The translations under genes and the position numbers were made by a program. A DNA stretch of 64,000 nt from Prostheceraeus crozeri (taxonomy: Eukaryota > Platyhelminthes > Polycladida > Euryleptidae). The stretch covers positions 176,547 to 240,546 of the forward strand of contig CAJQUW010004789.1 in the NCBI GenBank assembly GCA_907163375.1. Direction: 5' to 3'. Below are positions 33,899 through 46,959 of the stretch, piece by piece. Below the pieces are notes generated by a model, which saw only the letters and a program-made list of their open reading frames with translations, was not told the origin of the DNA and searched no databases. How positions within the stretch are numbered: position 1 is the first letter of the stretch; each line of letters opens with the position of its first letter.

Positions 33899-33956
33899 CA
33901 TGGACTTCTATAATATAGCATCCATATGTTATAGATGCTATATTATAGAAGTCCAT
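33899..33956. mobile_element. 58-bp palindromic insertion with 8-bp target duplication
   Basis: Arms CATGGACTTCTATAATATAG plus CATC and the exact reverse complement enclose an 11-bp loop. GCCTCAAG is present on both sides (33891-33898 and 33957-33964). The paralogous locus near 59090 has a single GCCTCAAG followed directly by AGAGACAAATG, which is the empty site. An 8-bp duplication fits hAT-type integration. The element has no room for a gene. Confidence 0.8.
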
Positions 33957-34079
33957 GCCTCAAGATAGACAAATGTAGGTGTCTGTAAAAATATGTCTAT
34001 GTAGGTATGCCATATTACTTTTTGTACCTCACTTTTTTCTATAACTAACATGTTTCATCCCATCACTCCATGTATGTAT

Positions 34080-34375
34080 TAACCTGTGCTATGGTAATCC
34101 TATTGTTTTCAATCGGAGATTCTGAGCGGGTATTTCTCCTAGGAGAAATACCTCATAGACATGTGGTTGGTTTGGTCATAGGTTTGGAATAGTTTGGTCT
34201 ATGGTCGGTTAATACATTATAATATTGCACAGATATCTGGAGAACACCCACCGACAGATTATCCTCATAGAAATATCTACTTGCTCCTCAGCTTCGCTTC
34301 GGAGCAATAGATATTTCAATTCGGATAATCTGAGTGGGTATTCTCCTGATATCAGTGCAATATTATATACGTAGT
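34080..34375. mobile_element. Nested foldback insertion (~290 bp)
   Basis: This block is absent from the paralogous copy at 59.2 kb. It contains a perfect 24-bp palindrome (GGTATTTCTCCT and its complement, 34129-34152) and a long imperfect hairpin at 34219-34366 with arms of about 70 bp (ATAATATTGCAC... against ...GTGCAATATTAT). GAGCGGGTATTTCTCCT in the first part resembles GAGTGGGTATTCTCCT in the hairpin arm, so the two parts may be related foldback elements. GTATTAACC at 34076 is mirrored by GGTTAATAC at 34207. Confidence 0.6.
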
Positions 34376-34640
34376 TTCATTTCTATGACTGGAAGACAGT
34401 GATTGTCAAAACACGGATATCTATTGTCAAGATGTCAATGCAAAAGTCACTATAATCACTATGTTCATGTAAATGTGATATCTGTTGTGATCTATCATAG
34501 CATGAATTCATTATGATTATTATTTCATATCTTGGAGACATCATAGATTCTTTACAGCTATGAGACATACCAAATGTACCATAGCGCTTCAGCGAAATGA
34601 TCTGATTGTCACTTCATCGCTATGGTACATTTGATATAAA

Positions 34641-36740
34641 TTGTAAGAATATAATGATGATATTGCAGTCTGTCTTCTTGTTTACCAGATATACTGAGAT
34701 CATTTTCTTTAACTTCAGTGAACGTGATGAACAACGATGAAATCTGTTTTAACTTGCAGAACGCTGAAGTTTTCGCAAAAGATGACAACATTGACAGAAC
34801 CTTTGGAATTCGCTGGTTACTCCGCTTACACAAGAATCCGGGACGATGGTTTTCGTTGCTCCGAGATTGAGGCGCTGCCTTCTCAGTTTCTTCATTATCT
34901 TTGCTCTGTTTGAATTGTCCCGATGAAAGTGAATTTTCATGCTCTCGTGGTTATTTGAGACCGCTATCGTTTGCATCAATAATCATCGCTGAAATTGGAC
35001 TTTAGAATTTCTTCTATCCTCCTGCAGATATTTTCAGTGTGTTTTTAAATTTCTCTTCAAGTCACAACTCTTAATTGCTTACAGTTGTTGCCATTTGAGG
35101 CAGCAGAGTGAACTGAGAACGGATCAATAATATTCTTCCGAACTACCTTTGATGTCCAAGGCATGGGAGGAAGGATGAATGTAAGCTGCAGTCCGTCTGC
35201 CTGCTGCCTCATTATCCAAAAGTGCAATCATTTGAGGAAAACATTCTTCAGACATTCGAGAGAGAGAGATTGACGTAACAGTTGCCGCATCACTGCATCT
35301 TTGAGATTTACTCATGAGTGATCAAAGAAATCGAAGCGTCAATGATCAATCATTTCAATAGTAGTCTGTGTTTTCTGAATGTTTCAGGTCATAAGATGAC
35401 ATTTTGGAACACTGGGCAAGAAAATCGATTTCCCATTCGCAATCAAGTCTGACAATGCAGAATAAACACTAGTTCAAATGTGCACAGTTGGTGAGATGAG
35501 ATAGTGAGCAGTCTCTTGCTGCTGACGAACAACTGATCACAGCACACAACAACCTGCAAAGTTACCTGTCATGTGTGTCCAGAACCGTGCCGATCCGTTT
35601 TACTAGTATACTAAGTTGTAAACCAGTTGAATGCGGTTGCAAATTATTGTCCAAATAGTTATTTTTTGAGAGAGGAAATATCACCTTTTTCTTTCCACAG
35701 CTAACTGGAGACGGACAGATAGCTAGGGAGGAAGCGTTTATTTCCTCTCGAAAAAATGTAGCTTTTCATTTTGTGATTTATAGATGTCTATTCATAGACT
35801 TCTAAATTTCTCTGGACAGATAGGTTGAAATTGGCTTTCTACATGGTCAGGCCAGAAATCCAAAATTAGACTACGCTACAAATAAACTATCATTAAGCAT
35901 TATCAAATTTTTGCGACCACAATGCATGTCAGGCACAGTATGTGCGTGTATTTATGAACATTAAGTTTTGAGACGCATGTGCCTACATGCTTATGCGTTA
36001 AACTCAAATATTACACCTCCGCGTTATACATTATACAAATAATAATATATAGCCTATATATTATTACACCTCCGCGTTATTTGCTTACTTTGCGATATTT
36101 CTTCTCACAACTTTCTCAGAACTGAGGCATCTGAGATTTGTGAATAAATTTATTGCACATGTTGTTGAAAAATTTCAGAAGCCTGATCGTCCGCATGCGC
36201 AACGAGATTTTACGAAGAAGTAAGCATGCGCAACGAGATTTTACGAAGAAGTAATTGGAAAAAATCATCAAATATTCATCGATATTATGAGCACTGGCCT
36301 TTTTTAAAGCAAAACCTTTTCTATTACAATTCAATTTGATTTCATAGAACACCCTCCAGCAAAAATGTCTAGTTGAAGAGATAACTTTGGTAGAGAAGAA
36401 GAGAAGACCCCATGATTAATTCCATTCAAAGGTTTTGCAGTTTCAGGGAAATCATTGATGTCGAACATTGCTAGCCCGCTATTGGTGATAGTGCATTCAC
36501 GACAAAAATCACATTTTTACATTTCAAGAGTGAAGAGCAACAAGCACCAATGACATCATCTCGATTATTAGCATTCATATTGAAATCAGTCTTCGCATGT
36601 AAACATCCTGATCATGTGTTTTTGACTGCATTATATTTTATCATCTACATTTCTCAAACTGAATCCAGAAGACTTCAATAAAGAAATTGTTTTTTATTTT
36701 CTTGTAACTCTCTGTAGGTGACGCATGGAGATAAAATAAT
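34641..36740. other. No recognisable gene; small direct repeats
   Basis: Only short frames are present. A 31-bp direct repeat, GCATGCGCAACGAGATTTTA plus CGAAGAAGTAA, lies at 36193-36254. TTACACCTCCGCGTTAT occurs at 36011 and 36063. I see no RNA gene or transposon here. Confidence 0.45.
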
Positions 36741-38069
36741 TTGCTCCACTCATTTGACCCATCCAGCCAAACCACTTCTCATAATAATACGATTGTACTT
36801 TCCCCGAGTATTAGCCTCAGAAGATTCTCCATCACAGGTCGGGTCGTTCAACATCTGTTAAGATCTCCTCAGAAGTGGCTGCTCAGGTTGGGAATGCTTT
36901 TTGTGTCCATCATCATCGTTTTCATGAAAGTAAATGCAAAAAAGGATTCCTCGTGCAGTTCACTTGTCCGTCCTGATCCCGCTTCTGTTCCCTTTGCTTT
37001 CAAGACATTCATAATGAAGGAATCGGCGGCTTCTCTTTTCCTCTCGAAACTGTCCCTTACCATGTTCAATGATATGGATGAATCTAGCGGAAATCTTCCG
37101 TCCGTTGACTTCGGCTGCACCAGCAACTTTGTCAGTCTTTCCCAAGGATAAAATAATTGAATCCGATCTCGAATTTCTATTACTGGCTAGTCATCCAGAT
37201 ATTATACTAATGTCATCAGATGGAAAACTTGTGATAGATGATATGCGCTTGTTGAACTGGATTTCTTCTGTGATAGATGCGAACATTCGCAGATTTTTCG
37301 ACAGTAAATGATGCGACAATAGTGAAGGGAATATTTCAACTGATCGCCCTATTTAGTCCATGATAGATTTGAAATGTCACAAACCCAGATAGAATGGTTT
37401 CTTTGTAGACTAGACAAAATTGTCGTAAGAAGACATTTGATCTCTTCCAATAAAATCTTCCGAATGTGTTTCCATTGCCAGGCCATGCACTTGAAAATAT
37501 AGCTATATCGGATCGCGGCTTTGGAGTTGTTTGGAGCAGCATCTAGACAGACAGGAAATTTGTTGACACTCCTTTAGATTACACGTCTTCATTCTTCCTG
37601 TTTGTTTGCGATAATGATTTATGTCCCTCGTGGTGGTATTGAAGTCAGATTCATGGAAGTGAAAGTTACACAAGACGGAATGTTTACTTGGGATATAATG
37701 CTTTCTACTACTTAACTCGATGCAACTGCAAATTCAGATTTCTTTGTTATGATTTTGGTTGACAACCAGAAGCGGTATGCATATGTATGTTTGGTATTCT
37801 GCATTGAAATGAATCGCACAGGAGACTCATTTCAAATAGTCATTGATCGCTGCGATAAGCTACAAAATTCGAGCTTTGTAACACAAACGTTGGTTGGCCT
37901 GAACATGTATAAAGTGATTTCAAATTTTGCTCACCTATCTGTCCAGAGAAATCTAGAAGTCATTATTGCTCATTATGAAGTTGATGTCTATGCCGCGACA
38001 TCTATGAATGAGGAAGTCAACGGACTACATCGATATCTTCGTGCCTGGATGAAGACAACTTGCTCATAG
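36735..38069 (+). CDS. Possible decayed or spliced host gene (very uncertain)
   Basis: Three open stretches lie in order. The first (36735-37151) has no upstream ATG; its first in-frame Met is in RLGMLFVSIIIVFMKV, a possible membrane segment preceded by basic residues. The second, in another frame (37069-37311), reads DLEFLLLASHPDIILMSSDG. The third is open from 37614 with one in-frame stop near 37713, continuing to 38069 and including NSDFFVMILVDNQ and VGLNMYKVISNF. An AAA-GTAAATG donor-like site lies near 36927. A type II membrane protein with an extracellular beta-rich domain is conceivable, but I could not find exon joins that keep one frame, and the family is not recognised. It may be a pseudogene or chance. 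Confidence 0.2.
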
Positions 38070-38493
38070 ACTTCTATGATTTCCTCCCAGCAGTTTACAT
38101 AGAAGAGATATCCTTTCACTGCCACACAAATTGTAAAATCATTCATCTTATTTGAAGATTCACTCGAGCTGTTTTCTTGGTCAGAATTAAGGCATCTGAG
38201 TCACTTTTATGACTTGTTTTGTGCAAGGCGCGCTCTTCATTGAATCCATTGTGAGAATCATTCTGAGAGGGTTACGTCAGTGAAGCTCGTATCCAAGCCG
38301 TGTTATTAGCGTTTATCCAACGATATCAGCTTTCGTTATAACAAAAATAAAAAATAAACCGAACAAATTAAATCAGAAATTGATGAAAAACTAAATTAGA
38401 CTGTATGAGGACAGAATAAATGAAACGTAAAGTGAATAACTCGGCGGCCCGGTCCGTCCTAACCGTCCTACTTTAAGCCCCTTCACACTTTAA

Positions 38494-38600
38494 GTCTCCC
38501 GTAACACAGTGGTCAACTGCTTGCATAGCGTCTGTTGGTCCAGCGGTCGAGGCCCGAGAGTGTCATTGGAAGCCCGCAGGAAGGGCATTCGGACTAAAGG
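38494..38600 (+). mobile_element. Dispersed single copy of the tRNA-like SINE
   Basis: CTCCCGTAACACAGTGG, then TCCAGCGGTCGAGGCCCGAGA, then GAAGCCCGCAGGAAGGGCAT. This follows the unit of the 24.85-26.2 kb array base for base with about 20 percent change. Its presence as a solo copy suggests that the tandem array grew from a mobile SINE. Confidence 0.65.
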
Positions 38601-38861
38601 AATGAAACTATACAAGTCAGCAGCGTCCAAACTGTGTGGGGAATATGAAGGTTTAATATTAATTCATTTTCAATGCGTGTGCGGCCAATCGCAGCAAAAA
38701 GAGTTCATATATCTCCATGCCTATCCACATCATCTGCAACTTTTGAGACCACAACGATTCGGCATGAATATCCGATTTAGAGAGCAACAGACAGAGTAGG
38801 GACACATAGTAAAGTGACTGTCTTATGCTGTAGATCCGCATTCCAACCTGGAGAGTGCTAC

Positions 38862-41800
38862 ATACCGGGCCGCATAGTCCGGCAGCCAGAGCGAGTTTCT
38901 GCAGGGAACGAGGACGACAATGAGACTTTCACAGAATGATGTACACCTCATACTCCGGCAGCCGGCACGAGTTTGTGCAGGGAACGAGGCCGACAATGAG
39001 ACTTTCACAGAATGATGTACACCTCATAGTCCGGCAGCCAGCACGAGTTTCTGCAGGGAACGAGGACGACAATGAGACTTTCACAGAATGATGTACACCA
39101 CATAGTCCGGCAGCCAGAACGAGTTTCTGCAGGGAACGAGGCCGACAATGAGACTTTCACAAAATGTTGTACACCTCATAGTCCGGCAGCCAGCACGAGT
39201 TTCTGCAGGGAACGAGGCCGACAATGAGACTTTCACAGAATGATGTACACCTCATAGTCCGGCAGCCAGCACGAGTTTGTGCAGGGAACGAGGCCGAAAA
39301 TGAGACTTTCACAGAATGATGTACACCTCATAGTCCGGCAGCCAGCACGAGTTTCTGCAGGGAACGAGGCCGAAAATGAGACTTTCACAGAATGATGTAC
39401 ACCTCATAGTCCGGCAGCCAGAGCAAGTTTCTGCAGGGAACGAGGCCGACAATGAGACTTTCACAGCATGATGTACACCTCATAGTCCGGCAGCCAGCAC
39501 GAGTTTGTGCAGGGAACGAGGCCGAAAATGAGACTTTCACAGAATGATGTGCACCTCATAGTCCGGCAGCCAGCACGAGTTTCTGCAGGGAACGAGGCCG
39601 ACAATGAGACTTTCACAGAATGATGTACACCTCATAGTCCGGCAGCCAGCACGAGTTTGTGCAGGGAACGAGGCCGACAATGAGACTTTCACAGAATGAT
39701 GTACACCTCATAGTCCGGCAGCCAGCACGAGTTTGTGCAGGGAACGAGGCCGAAAATGAGACTTTCACAGAATGATGTGCACCTCATAGTCCGGCAGCCA
39801 GCACGAGTTTCTGCAGGGAACGAGGCCGACAATGAGACTTTCACAGAATGATGTACACCTCATAGTCCGGCAGCCAGCACGAGTTTCTGCAGGGAACGAG
39901 GCCGACAATGAGACTTTCACAGAATGATGTACACCTCATAGTCCGGCAGCCAGCACGAGTTTGTGCAGGGAACGAGGCCGAAAATGAGACTTTCACAGAA
40001 TGATGTGCACCTCATAGTCCGGCAGCCAGCACGAGTTTCTGCAGGGAACGAGGCCGAAAATGAGACTTTCACAGAATGATGTACACCTCATAGTCCGGCA
40101 GCCAGCACGAGTTTGTGCAGGGAACGAGGCCGACAATGAGACTTTCACAGAATGATGTGCGCCTCATAGTCCGGCAGCCAGCACGAGTTTCTGCAGGGAA
40201 CGAGGCCGAAAATGAGACTTTCACAGAATGATGTACACCTCATAGTCCGGCAGCCAGGACGAGTTTGTACAGGGAACGAGGTCGAAAATGAGACTTTCAC
40301 AGAATGATGTGCGCCTCATAGTCCGGCAGCCAGCACGAGTTTCTGCAGGGAACGAGGCCGACAATGAGACTTTCACAGAATGATGTACACCTCATAGTCC
40401 GGCAGCCAGCACGAGTTTCTGCAGGGAACGAGGCCGACAATGAGACTTTCACAGAATGATGTACACCTCATAGTCCGGCAGCCAGCACGAGTTTGTGCAG
40501 GGAACGAGGCCGACAATGAGACTTTCACAGAATGATGTACACCTCATAGTGCGGCATCCAGCACGAGTTTGTGCAGGGAACGAGGCCGACAATGAGACTT
40601 TCACAGAATGATGTACACCTCATAGTTCGGCAGCCAGCACGAGTTTGTGCAGGGAACGAGGTCGAAAATGAGACTTTCACAGAATGATGTACACCTCATA
40701 GTCCGACAGTCAGCACGAGTTTGTGCAGGGAACGAGGCCGAAAATGAGACTTTCACAGAATGATGTGCACCTCATAGTCCGGCAGCCAGCACGAGTTTGT
40801 GCAGGGAACGAGGTCGAAAATGAGACTTTCACAGAATGATGTGCACCTCATAGTCCGGCAGCCAGCACGAGTTTCTGCAGGGAACGAGGCCGACAATGAG
40901 ACTTTCACAGAATGATGTACACCTCATAGTCCGGCAGCCCGCACGAGTTTCTGCAAGGACCGAGGACGACAATGAGACTTTCACAGAATGTTGTATACCT
41001 CATAGTCTGTCAGCCAGCACGAGTTTCTGCAGGGAACGAGGCCGACAATGAGACTTTCACAGAATGATGTACACCTCATAGTCCGGCAGCCAGCACGAGT
41101 TTCTGCAGGGAACGAGGTCGAAAATGAGACTTTCACAGAATGATGTGCACCTCATAGTCCGGCAGCCAGCACGAGTTTCTGCACGGAACGAGGCCGAAAA
41201 TGAGACTTTCACAGAATGATGTGCACCTCATAGTCCGGCAGCCAGCACGAGTTTCTGCACGGAACGAGGCCGAAAATGAGACTTTCACAGAATGATGTGC
41301 ACCTCATAGTCCGGCAGCCAGCACGAGTTTCTGCAGGGAACGAGGCCGAAAATGAGACTTTCACAGAATGATGTGCACCTCATAGTCCGGCAGCCAGCAC
41401 GAGTTTCTGCAGGGAACGAGGCCGACAATGAGACTTTCACAGAATGATGTGCACCTCATAGTCCGGCAGCCAGCACGACTTTGTGCAGGGAACGAGGCCG
41501 ACAATGAGACTTTCACAGAATGATGTACACCTCATAGTCCGGCAGCCAGCACGAGTTTCTGCAGGGAACGAGGTCGAAAATGAGACTTTCACAGAATGAT
41601 GTGCACCTCATAGTCCGGCAGCCAGCACGAGTTTCTGCAGGGAACGAGGCCGAAAATGAGACTTTCACAGGATGATTTACACCTCATAGTCCGGCAGCCA
41701 GCACGAGTTTCTGCAGGGAACGAGGCCGACAATGAGACTTTCACAGGATGATGTACACCTCATAGTCCGGCAGCCAGCACGAGTTTCTGCAGGGAACGAG

Positions 41801-42242
41801 GCCGACAATGAGACTTTCACAGAATGATGTACACCTCATAGTCCGGCAGCCAGCACGAGTTTCTGCAGGGAACGAGGCCGAAAATGAGACTTTCACAGAA
41901 TGATGTACACCTCATAGTCCGGCAGCCAGCACGAGTTTCTGCAGGGAACGAGGCCGAAAATGAGACTTTCACAGAATGATGTGCACCTCATAGTCCGGCA
42001 GCCAGCACGAGTTTCTGCAGGGAACGAGGCCGAAAATGAGACTTTCACAGGATGATTTACACCTCATAGTCCGGCAGCCAGCACGAGTTTCTGCAGGGAA
42101 CGAGGCCGACAATGAGACTTTCACAGAATGATGTACACCTCATAGTCCGGCAGCCAGCACGAGTTTGTGCAGGGAACGAGGCCGACAATGAGACTTTCAC
42201 AGAATGATGTACACCTCATAGTCCGGCAGCCAGAGCGAGTTC
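38862..42242. repeat. 76-bp satellite, array A, about 44 copies
   Basis: Unit: CACCTCATAGTCCGGCAGCC, AGCACGAGTTTCTGCAGGGA, ACGAGGCCGACAATGAGACT, TTCACAGAATGATGTA. Copies vary at TTTCTGCAGG versus TTTGTGCAGG, GGCCGACAATG versus GGCCGAAAATG, and GATGTACACC versus GATGTGCACC. In the middle of the array the combination GTG-GAAA-GTGCAC returns about every third unit, hinting at a 228-bp higher-order unit. Both boundary units carry CAGCCAGAGCGAG instead of CAGCCAGCACGAG. The array ends mid-unit at 42242. Confidence 0.96.
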
Positions 42243-43865
42243 TCATTACAACAGGTATAATCATCATAAATCCTATACTCCAAACTAGTATGAGTCGAAA
42301 TTTTATGACGATCGGATGAATATTTTAGGAGTAATAAAAGTTTAAAATCCGGCGGTTTACGTGCGCCACCCTGTATATCAAATTGCTCAAAATGCTTGTA
42401 TTTGCCGACATTCAGAGGATTCCCAGAGCTGATTGTGTTCTGGCTTCCGTACTAATACCTGAGTATCTTATGCATCTGTATAAAGTACATCTGTGGACTG
42501 CAGAAAGTCAGAAATACATGAATTCTCGCGAAAAACAAAAGGCAATCAAGTCTCACATTTCCTGCGATAGTCAACCTTACGCTACAATGTTATATAATCC
42601 GCCAAACATCTACAATATATTTTGTTCCACTATTGAGGATGTCAAATCAATAACTGAGGCATTTCAATGATGTTGATAAAATATCGGCAGCAAACAAATA
42701 AAATGCACAAAGTCTCTAAGTCTACATTTGATTTGCTGGTTGCCATCTCTCTTAGCAAACATGAGAACATTTCTTTAAACCATTTTCATCATTTGAAGAG
42801 AACATAAAAATTGGTGTTTGTTTACAAAAGTTGTGGAATTTGTCCACGATAGCTAAGTTAAGTTTGAAAAACATTTCCTTATTGAATTTTCGTTCCAATT
42901 TACATTTCCGACAGATGAACTAAATTTTAATGAAGTAAATGCAATTTATTCGAATCTTCTGCAATTACGTTTACTGGTATTGAAAAATGTCTGTCTTAAA
43001 ATCATGTTCTGAAACATTGTTTTCGACAGGCTAGTTTGTTTTCTTTCTATTTTAGATGTTCAAATAGTGACGTGAGACAAAACCTTTACATAGAGAAACG
43101 AACAAATATTGGCTTTGACAACATATTATTAGCTGTGTGCACTTTGCAGATGTCTAGATGAATTCGATAGTCAGTAATGGTACTTTCATCCAATAAAGTT
43201 GATGACCACGCATTAGCGAAGTGGCACAATTAACCGCATGTTGATTTCTTGCATCTATTGAACTATACATCGTCAAAGGAACAACAATCACTTTGAAAAG
43301 CGTTAATCAAAGGATATTTTAAGTCATGATTTTTAGGCATAGTTGGCAGGCTCGGAGATAGGAGCTTCAAAAGATCGTCAACATTGATGGCGAAAGATAA
43401 CATCAAGTTGGACCAGGAAATATTGGACATTGTATTTCACTCTCGATGGCTTTGGAAGTCACAGAAATGATGGAAATGAGTTTGAAATGCATTATTGCTC
43501 GGCATTGGAGGGTATACGTATAACGCATCATTACATGCCCGCCAATGTTACATAGAATTCTCACTGCACCAGATAGCTATGAACCGTTGTTCGTCACTTC
43601 ACCTTAAGAATCCATTAATGAATGAATTAGTAAACTGATATTTCAAATCATTTTTAGATAGAAATCTGAATTTCAAATCTATCCACATTTGCAAACATTC
43701 ATAGACTTTCAAACTTTTCATGAATCAAAATCTATTGAGAGAGCAAACTTAATAAAAGTCAATCGAAGATTTCTTCATCTCTCTATAATCTGTGCATAGA
43801 AGTCTATGATCTGTGACTAACAACGATCAAGAAATGCAATATTCATAGACTTCTCAAGAGTTAAA
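42243..43865. other. No recognisable gene
   Basis: A 92-codon frame from an ATG at 42392 to 42670 has no recognisable domain. The remainder is AT-rich unique sequence without features I can support. Confidence 0.4.
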
Positions 43866-43871
43866 TACAAT

Positions 43872-43965
43872 AGCATTATATCATGGATTTTCCGGACAGA
43901 AATATCAGACATTCTCGGCTATGTCTGATATTACTGCCCTAAAAATCAATGATATAATGCTACAT
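43872..43965. mobile_element. Palindromic element (imperfect 42-bp arms)
   Basis: TAGCATTATATCATGGATTT ... AATATCAGACAT is mirrored by ATGTCTGATATT ... AATCAATGATATAATGCTA, around a loop of about 8 bp. The arms have several mismatches. The arm layout (CAT.GATTTT, then a GGRCA box, then GACAT) resembles the palindrome at 62866-62973, so the two may be members of one small family. Confidence 0.55.
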
Positions 43966-43969
43966 TATT

Positions 43970-46955
43970 TCGGACCTTCATTGTGAACTTTAAGCAAGCT
44001 ATTTTCTTCAAGGATATAAATAAGGGCCTTCATTTTCTTACACATTGTTAGCACATTGTTAGTGACGGAAACACATGACAAGTTCATGAAACACGCTGAT
44101 TTTTTGGCTGTCGGACGGGGGAGTGACGGCAGGCGTCCTACTGACCGACCAACTGTCTTGCTAAAGTAGGCTTACAATCTGCCAGTTCATCTGTAAACGG
44201 CTAGTATTTTCATGTGCAGCCTTAAATTTGTTTTCATCAATAAATTTTATCGAACTTCGGGATGATGATTATCTCATCCCTTTTCACTTTCACATGGCAA
44301 TTGATGCAAATAAAATGTTGCAAAAATGTTAATATTTTGCAGAAACAAACACCAGAAAGTGAAGTAAATTTGTCTGTAGATATCGTGAGCAGTAGTGTGA
44401 CCATTCCGTGACCTATTCTGGCAAACGGGGGAGCGGTTCAGACAACAGACTCATGTCTTGATGTCTACTTTCAAATGGATAAATGAGTGGTTCAAATTCA
44501 TTGACAAGATAAGGTATATATTCTCAAAATCTGACCTAATCCTTTCATAAGAATCTTTCAGAAACTTGTAAGAGAATCAAGTTTCTTGCACAAGTTTGTT
44601 TCACCTGTTAATGTCAGAGGTTCGCGCGGAACAGATGAGAAAGTAACAGTCATAAAGGCATATCGAAGTAATTAAATCAAAATTAATTTATATCTATCAG
44701 CCTTGAACTACAAAACATCAGGAAAACTGAGAGACAACCTTTATTTCAGCTCCAAATGCTGATTACAGGATACTGATTTTGAAAGTCTAACAGCAGATGT
44801 CAACTACAATCGAAGAAAGTCTGAATCTGATTTCCTGTGTGATTGAATGACTGATTTTCTATTGTCTGCGAAAGAGTACATGACATGACACTTGGATAGA
44901 AAGACTGAATTAACTACGTGTTAGGAGAGAGTATTCTGTCATCATTAATGCTTGGAGTTCAACATCAACGTTAAGTCCTTTAGGACACGATTACTCATTC
45001 AAACTGTTCACTTTGCACATCGTGCAGTCGGATCTCGCGAGTGGGAGTAAGCATGAATTGATATATACGCCTGATATCACCAGAGATCATTGTTATTAAG
45101 GATATAGTTACATGCACTGAGAAAAATTAGCCCGAACTTAAGCCGAAAGCCCCTAAATATCGACTCGCACTGTGAATGATTCCTCACATAGAGTAGGGAT
45201 AGATAGGTACAGTGTCAACTCAGAAATGTATTTGTATACAGTGAACATTTTTATATCAAAAGATTCACTTTTTTGCGGAGATTACGTTCCCATTGTCCAA
45301 AAAATTATTTGAGCAGTTTTGAAAAAAGTCAAAATTTTGTTAATTTATATACTACCGAGATGACTCTCCTATGTAAGTAGTATGAAACAAGTTGGATATC
45401 AAAATGAATGAATATTTGCTAATAAGCATCCTAACTAAGCGGAAATTAAGCTGATTATCGAGGGAATTTCATGATCCGTATTATAATCGAAGTCTTCATG
45501 AATAAGTCGACATCTTATTGTGCTTTCTTGGCTGAAATTTCATGTTTCTAATTCATGAAAGCAATAGCAGGTCATCGAGTTTCAATTTAACAAATACTAC
45601 CTCTCCAAGACTGTCATGACACGGACAATCTGTAAAATAATATCATTTCCTTCTGCTTTGCTATCATGATCACTCAATTCCGTTGTAATTTCTTCAAAAC
45701 TGCAGAAATGTGTATATCACACATTTCGAAACAATTCCGACTGTATCTCCTTTGAGTTCATTTAATAAAATCGAAAGTGTATACACATTAGGGATTTAAT
45801 AAATGCGGAGTTACCACTCTACCTAGCATACGTACTCTATGATTCCACACGTACCATTCATGCGTGTGAAATACATTAAAACACACTGCCATAGACATAG
45901 AGGTCGGATTGTTAGACATATGCCATCACACACGCTTCATCACTTGCCAGTTATCAGTAGATACGGACAAAAGCAGATGTTAAACAAAGCGTAGGGCATT
46001 AAACTCCTGCAGATTGCTGAGTGCCAATTCACAAGGACTTAGAATAGGAAGATTTCCTCAGAATTGAACAATTGAAGTACATAAAGCTGTGCTTCGCCCC
46101 ACAAGGGCTCGTCAGTACGGCTCGGGATGGCCCAAACAAGCTGAAGACATATAGTAGCCATTGGAACCAATGAAGAGCAAAATGCAGTGTCTATATCCGC
46201 CAAGGAATGATGTGCCTATAACGGGCATCTACATAAAACGACAACAGGCCTATTGTCGCTCTAATTTCTACACTGTGCATCACAACAACGTTTCATTTAC
46301 ACCACAAATGCTTCAGAGCACTGTCAGATGCCTATGGTACAAAACGTTTGATGGAAAACGCTCCCAACAGCGCGCTGATTTTATGATAAGCTGACGGTTA
46401 TGTTATGGTTATAAAGTTGCCTCAGCTTATAATTCAAATCACCAGTTAAAGCTTTGTCGGAAGTGCCTGATGTCGCTTGCAAAGCTTACGAATTCGCAAT
46501 TCATCGGTCGATCGATGTAGCTGCAGAATATCTGCGGTACGCTGATTGTTGAAGCGTTGCATAAGGATTCGGATCAAAGCTTCAAAGGATCATCTTCATA
46601 ACGGTGGCAGAAAACAAAAGTTGGGCCCAAAAATTAACTAAGACCGGGTATTGTGCTCATGCTCAGTAAAAAGCCGACATCTTTAAACTGATGCATAGAT
46701 CAACTAGCACAAGAAAGCCAGAGCATAGCAGTCTGATGCGTAGTCAGCTTCTTTAGCATTCTAGATGTCATAAGCTTGAAGCCAATACAATGAATCCTTT
46801 AAAAATGAACAGGAAAAAATGTACTCCGGCGTTTCCGTTTGACAAGAGTCGGCGAAAGGTGGTATGGAAGACATTGTGTACAAGTGGGTTATATGCATAA
46901 ATCAGTCAGTGAAAGCATCTCATCTGGTCATCTCATGACGTCTGTTTATTGTTGA
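43970..46955. other. No recognisable gene
   Basis: About 3 kb of AT-rich sequence. One 77-codon frame (46161-46394) has no motif. No tandem repeat or RNA gene was noticed. Confidence 0.45.
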
Positions 46956-46959
46956 CATG

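Larger units (their letters stand above)
33790..34640. repeat. Dispersed repeat, copy 1, with nested palindromic insertions
   Basis: It matches 58990-59465 in the order GATGTGCCATAGCTTGTCT, ACATTTGTAATG, AAGAAAATCTATGGTGTCG, AATATGTCTATGTAGGTATG, AAGACAGTGATTGT, AACACGGATATC, and a closing hairpin built from CCAAATGTACCATAG and CTATGGTACATTTG (about 34568-34631). Relative to the other copy it has two extra segments: a 58-bp palindrome at 33899-33956 and about 290 bp at 34080-34375. The terminal hairpin is conserved in both copies. I see no coding capacity, so it may be a non-autonomous DNA element. Confidence 0.7.

Noticed and set aside
38862-42242. Possible coding repeat protein in the 76-bp array
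   Set aside because: 76 is not a multiple of three, so the frame changes in every unit and stops occur regularly.
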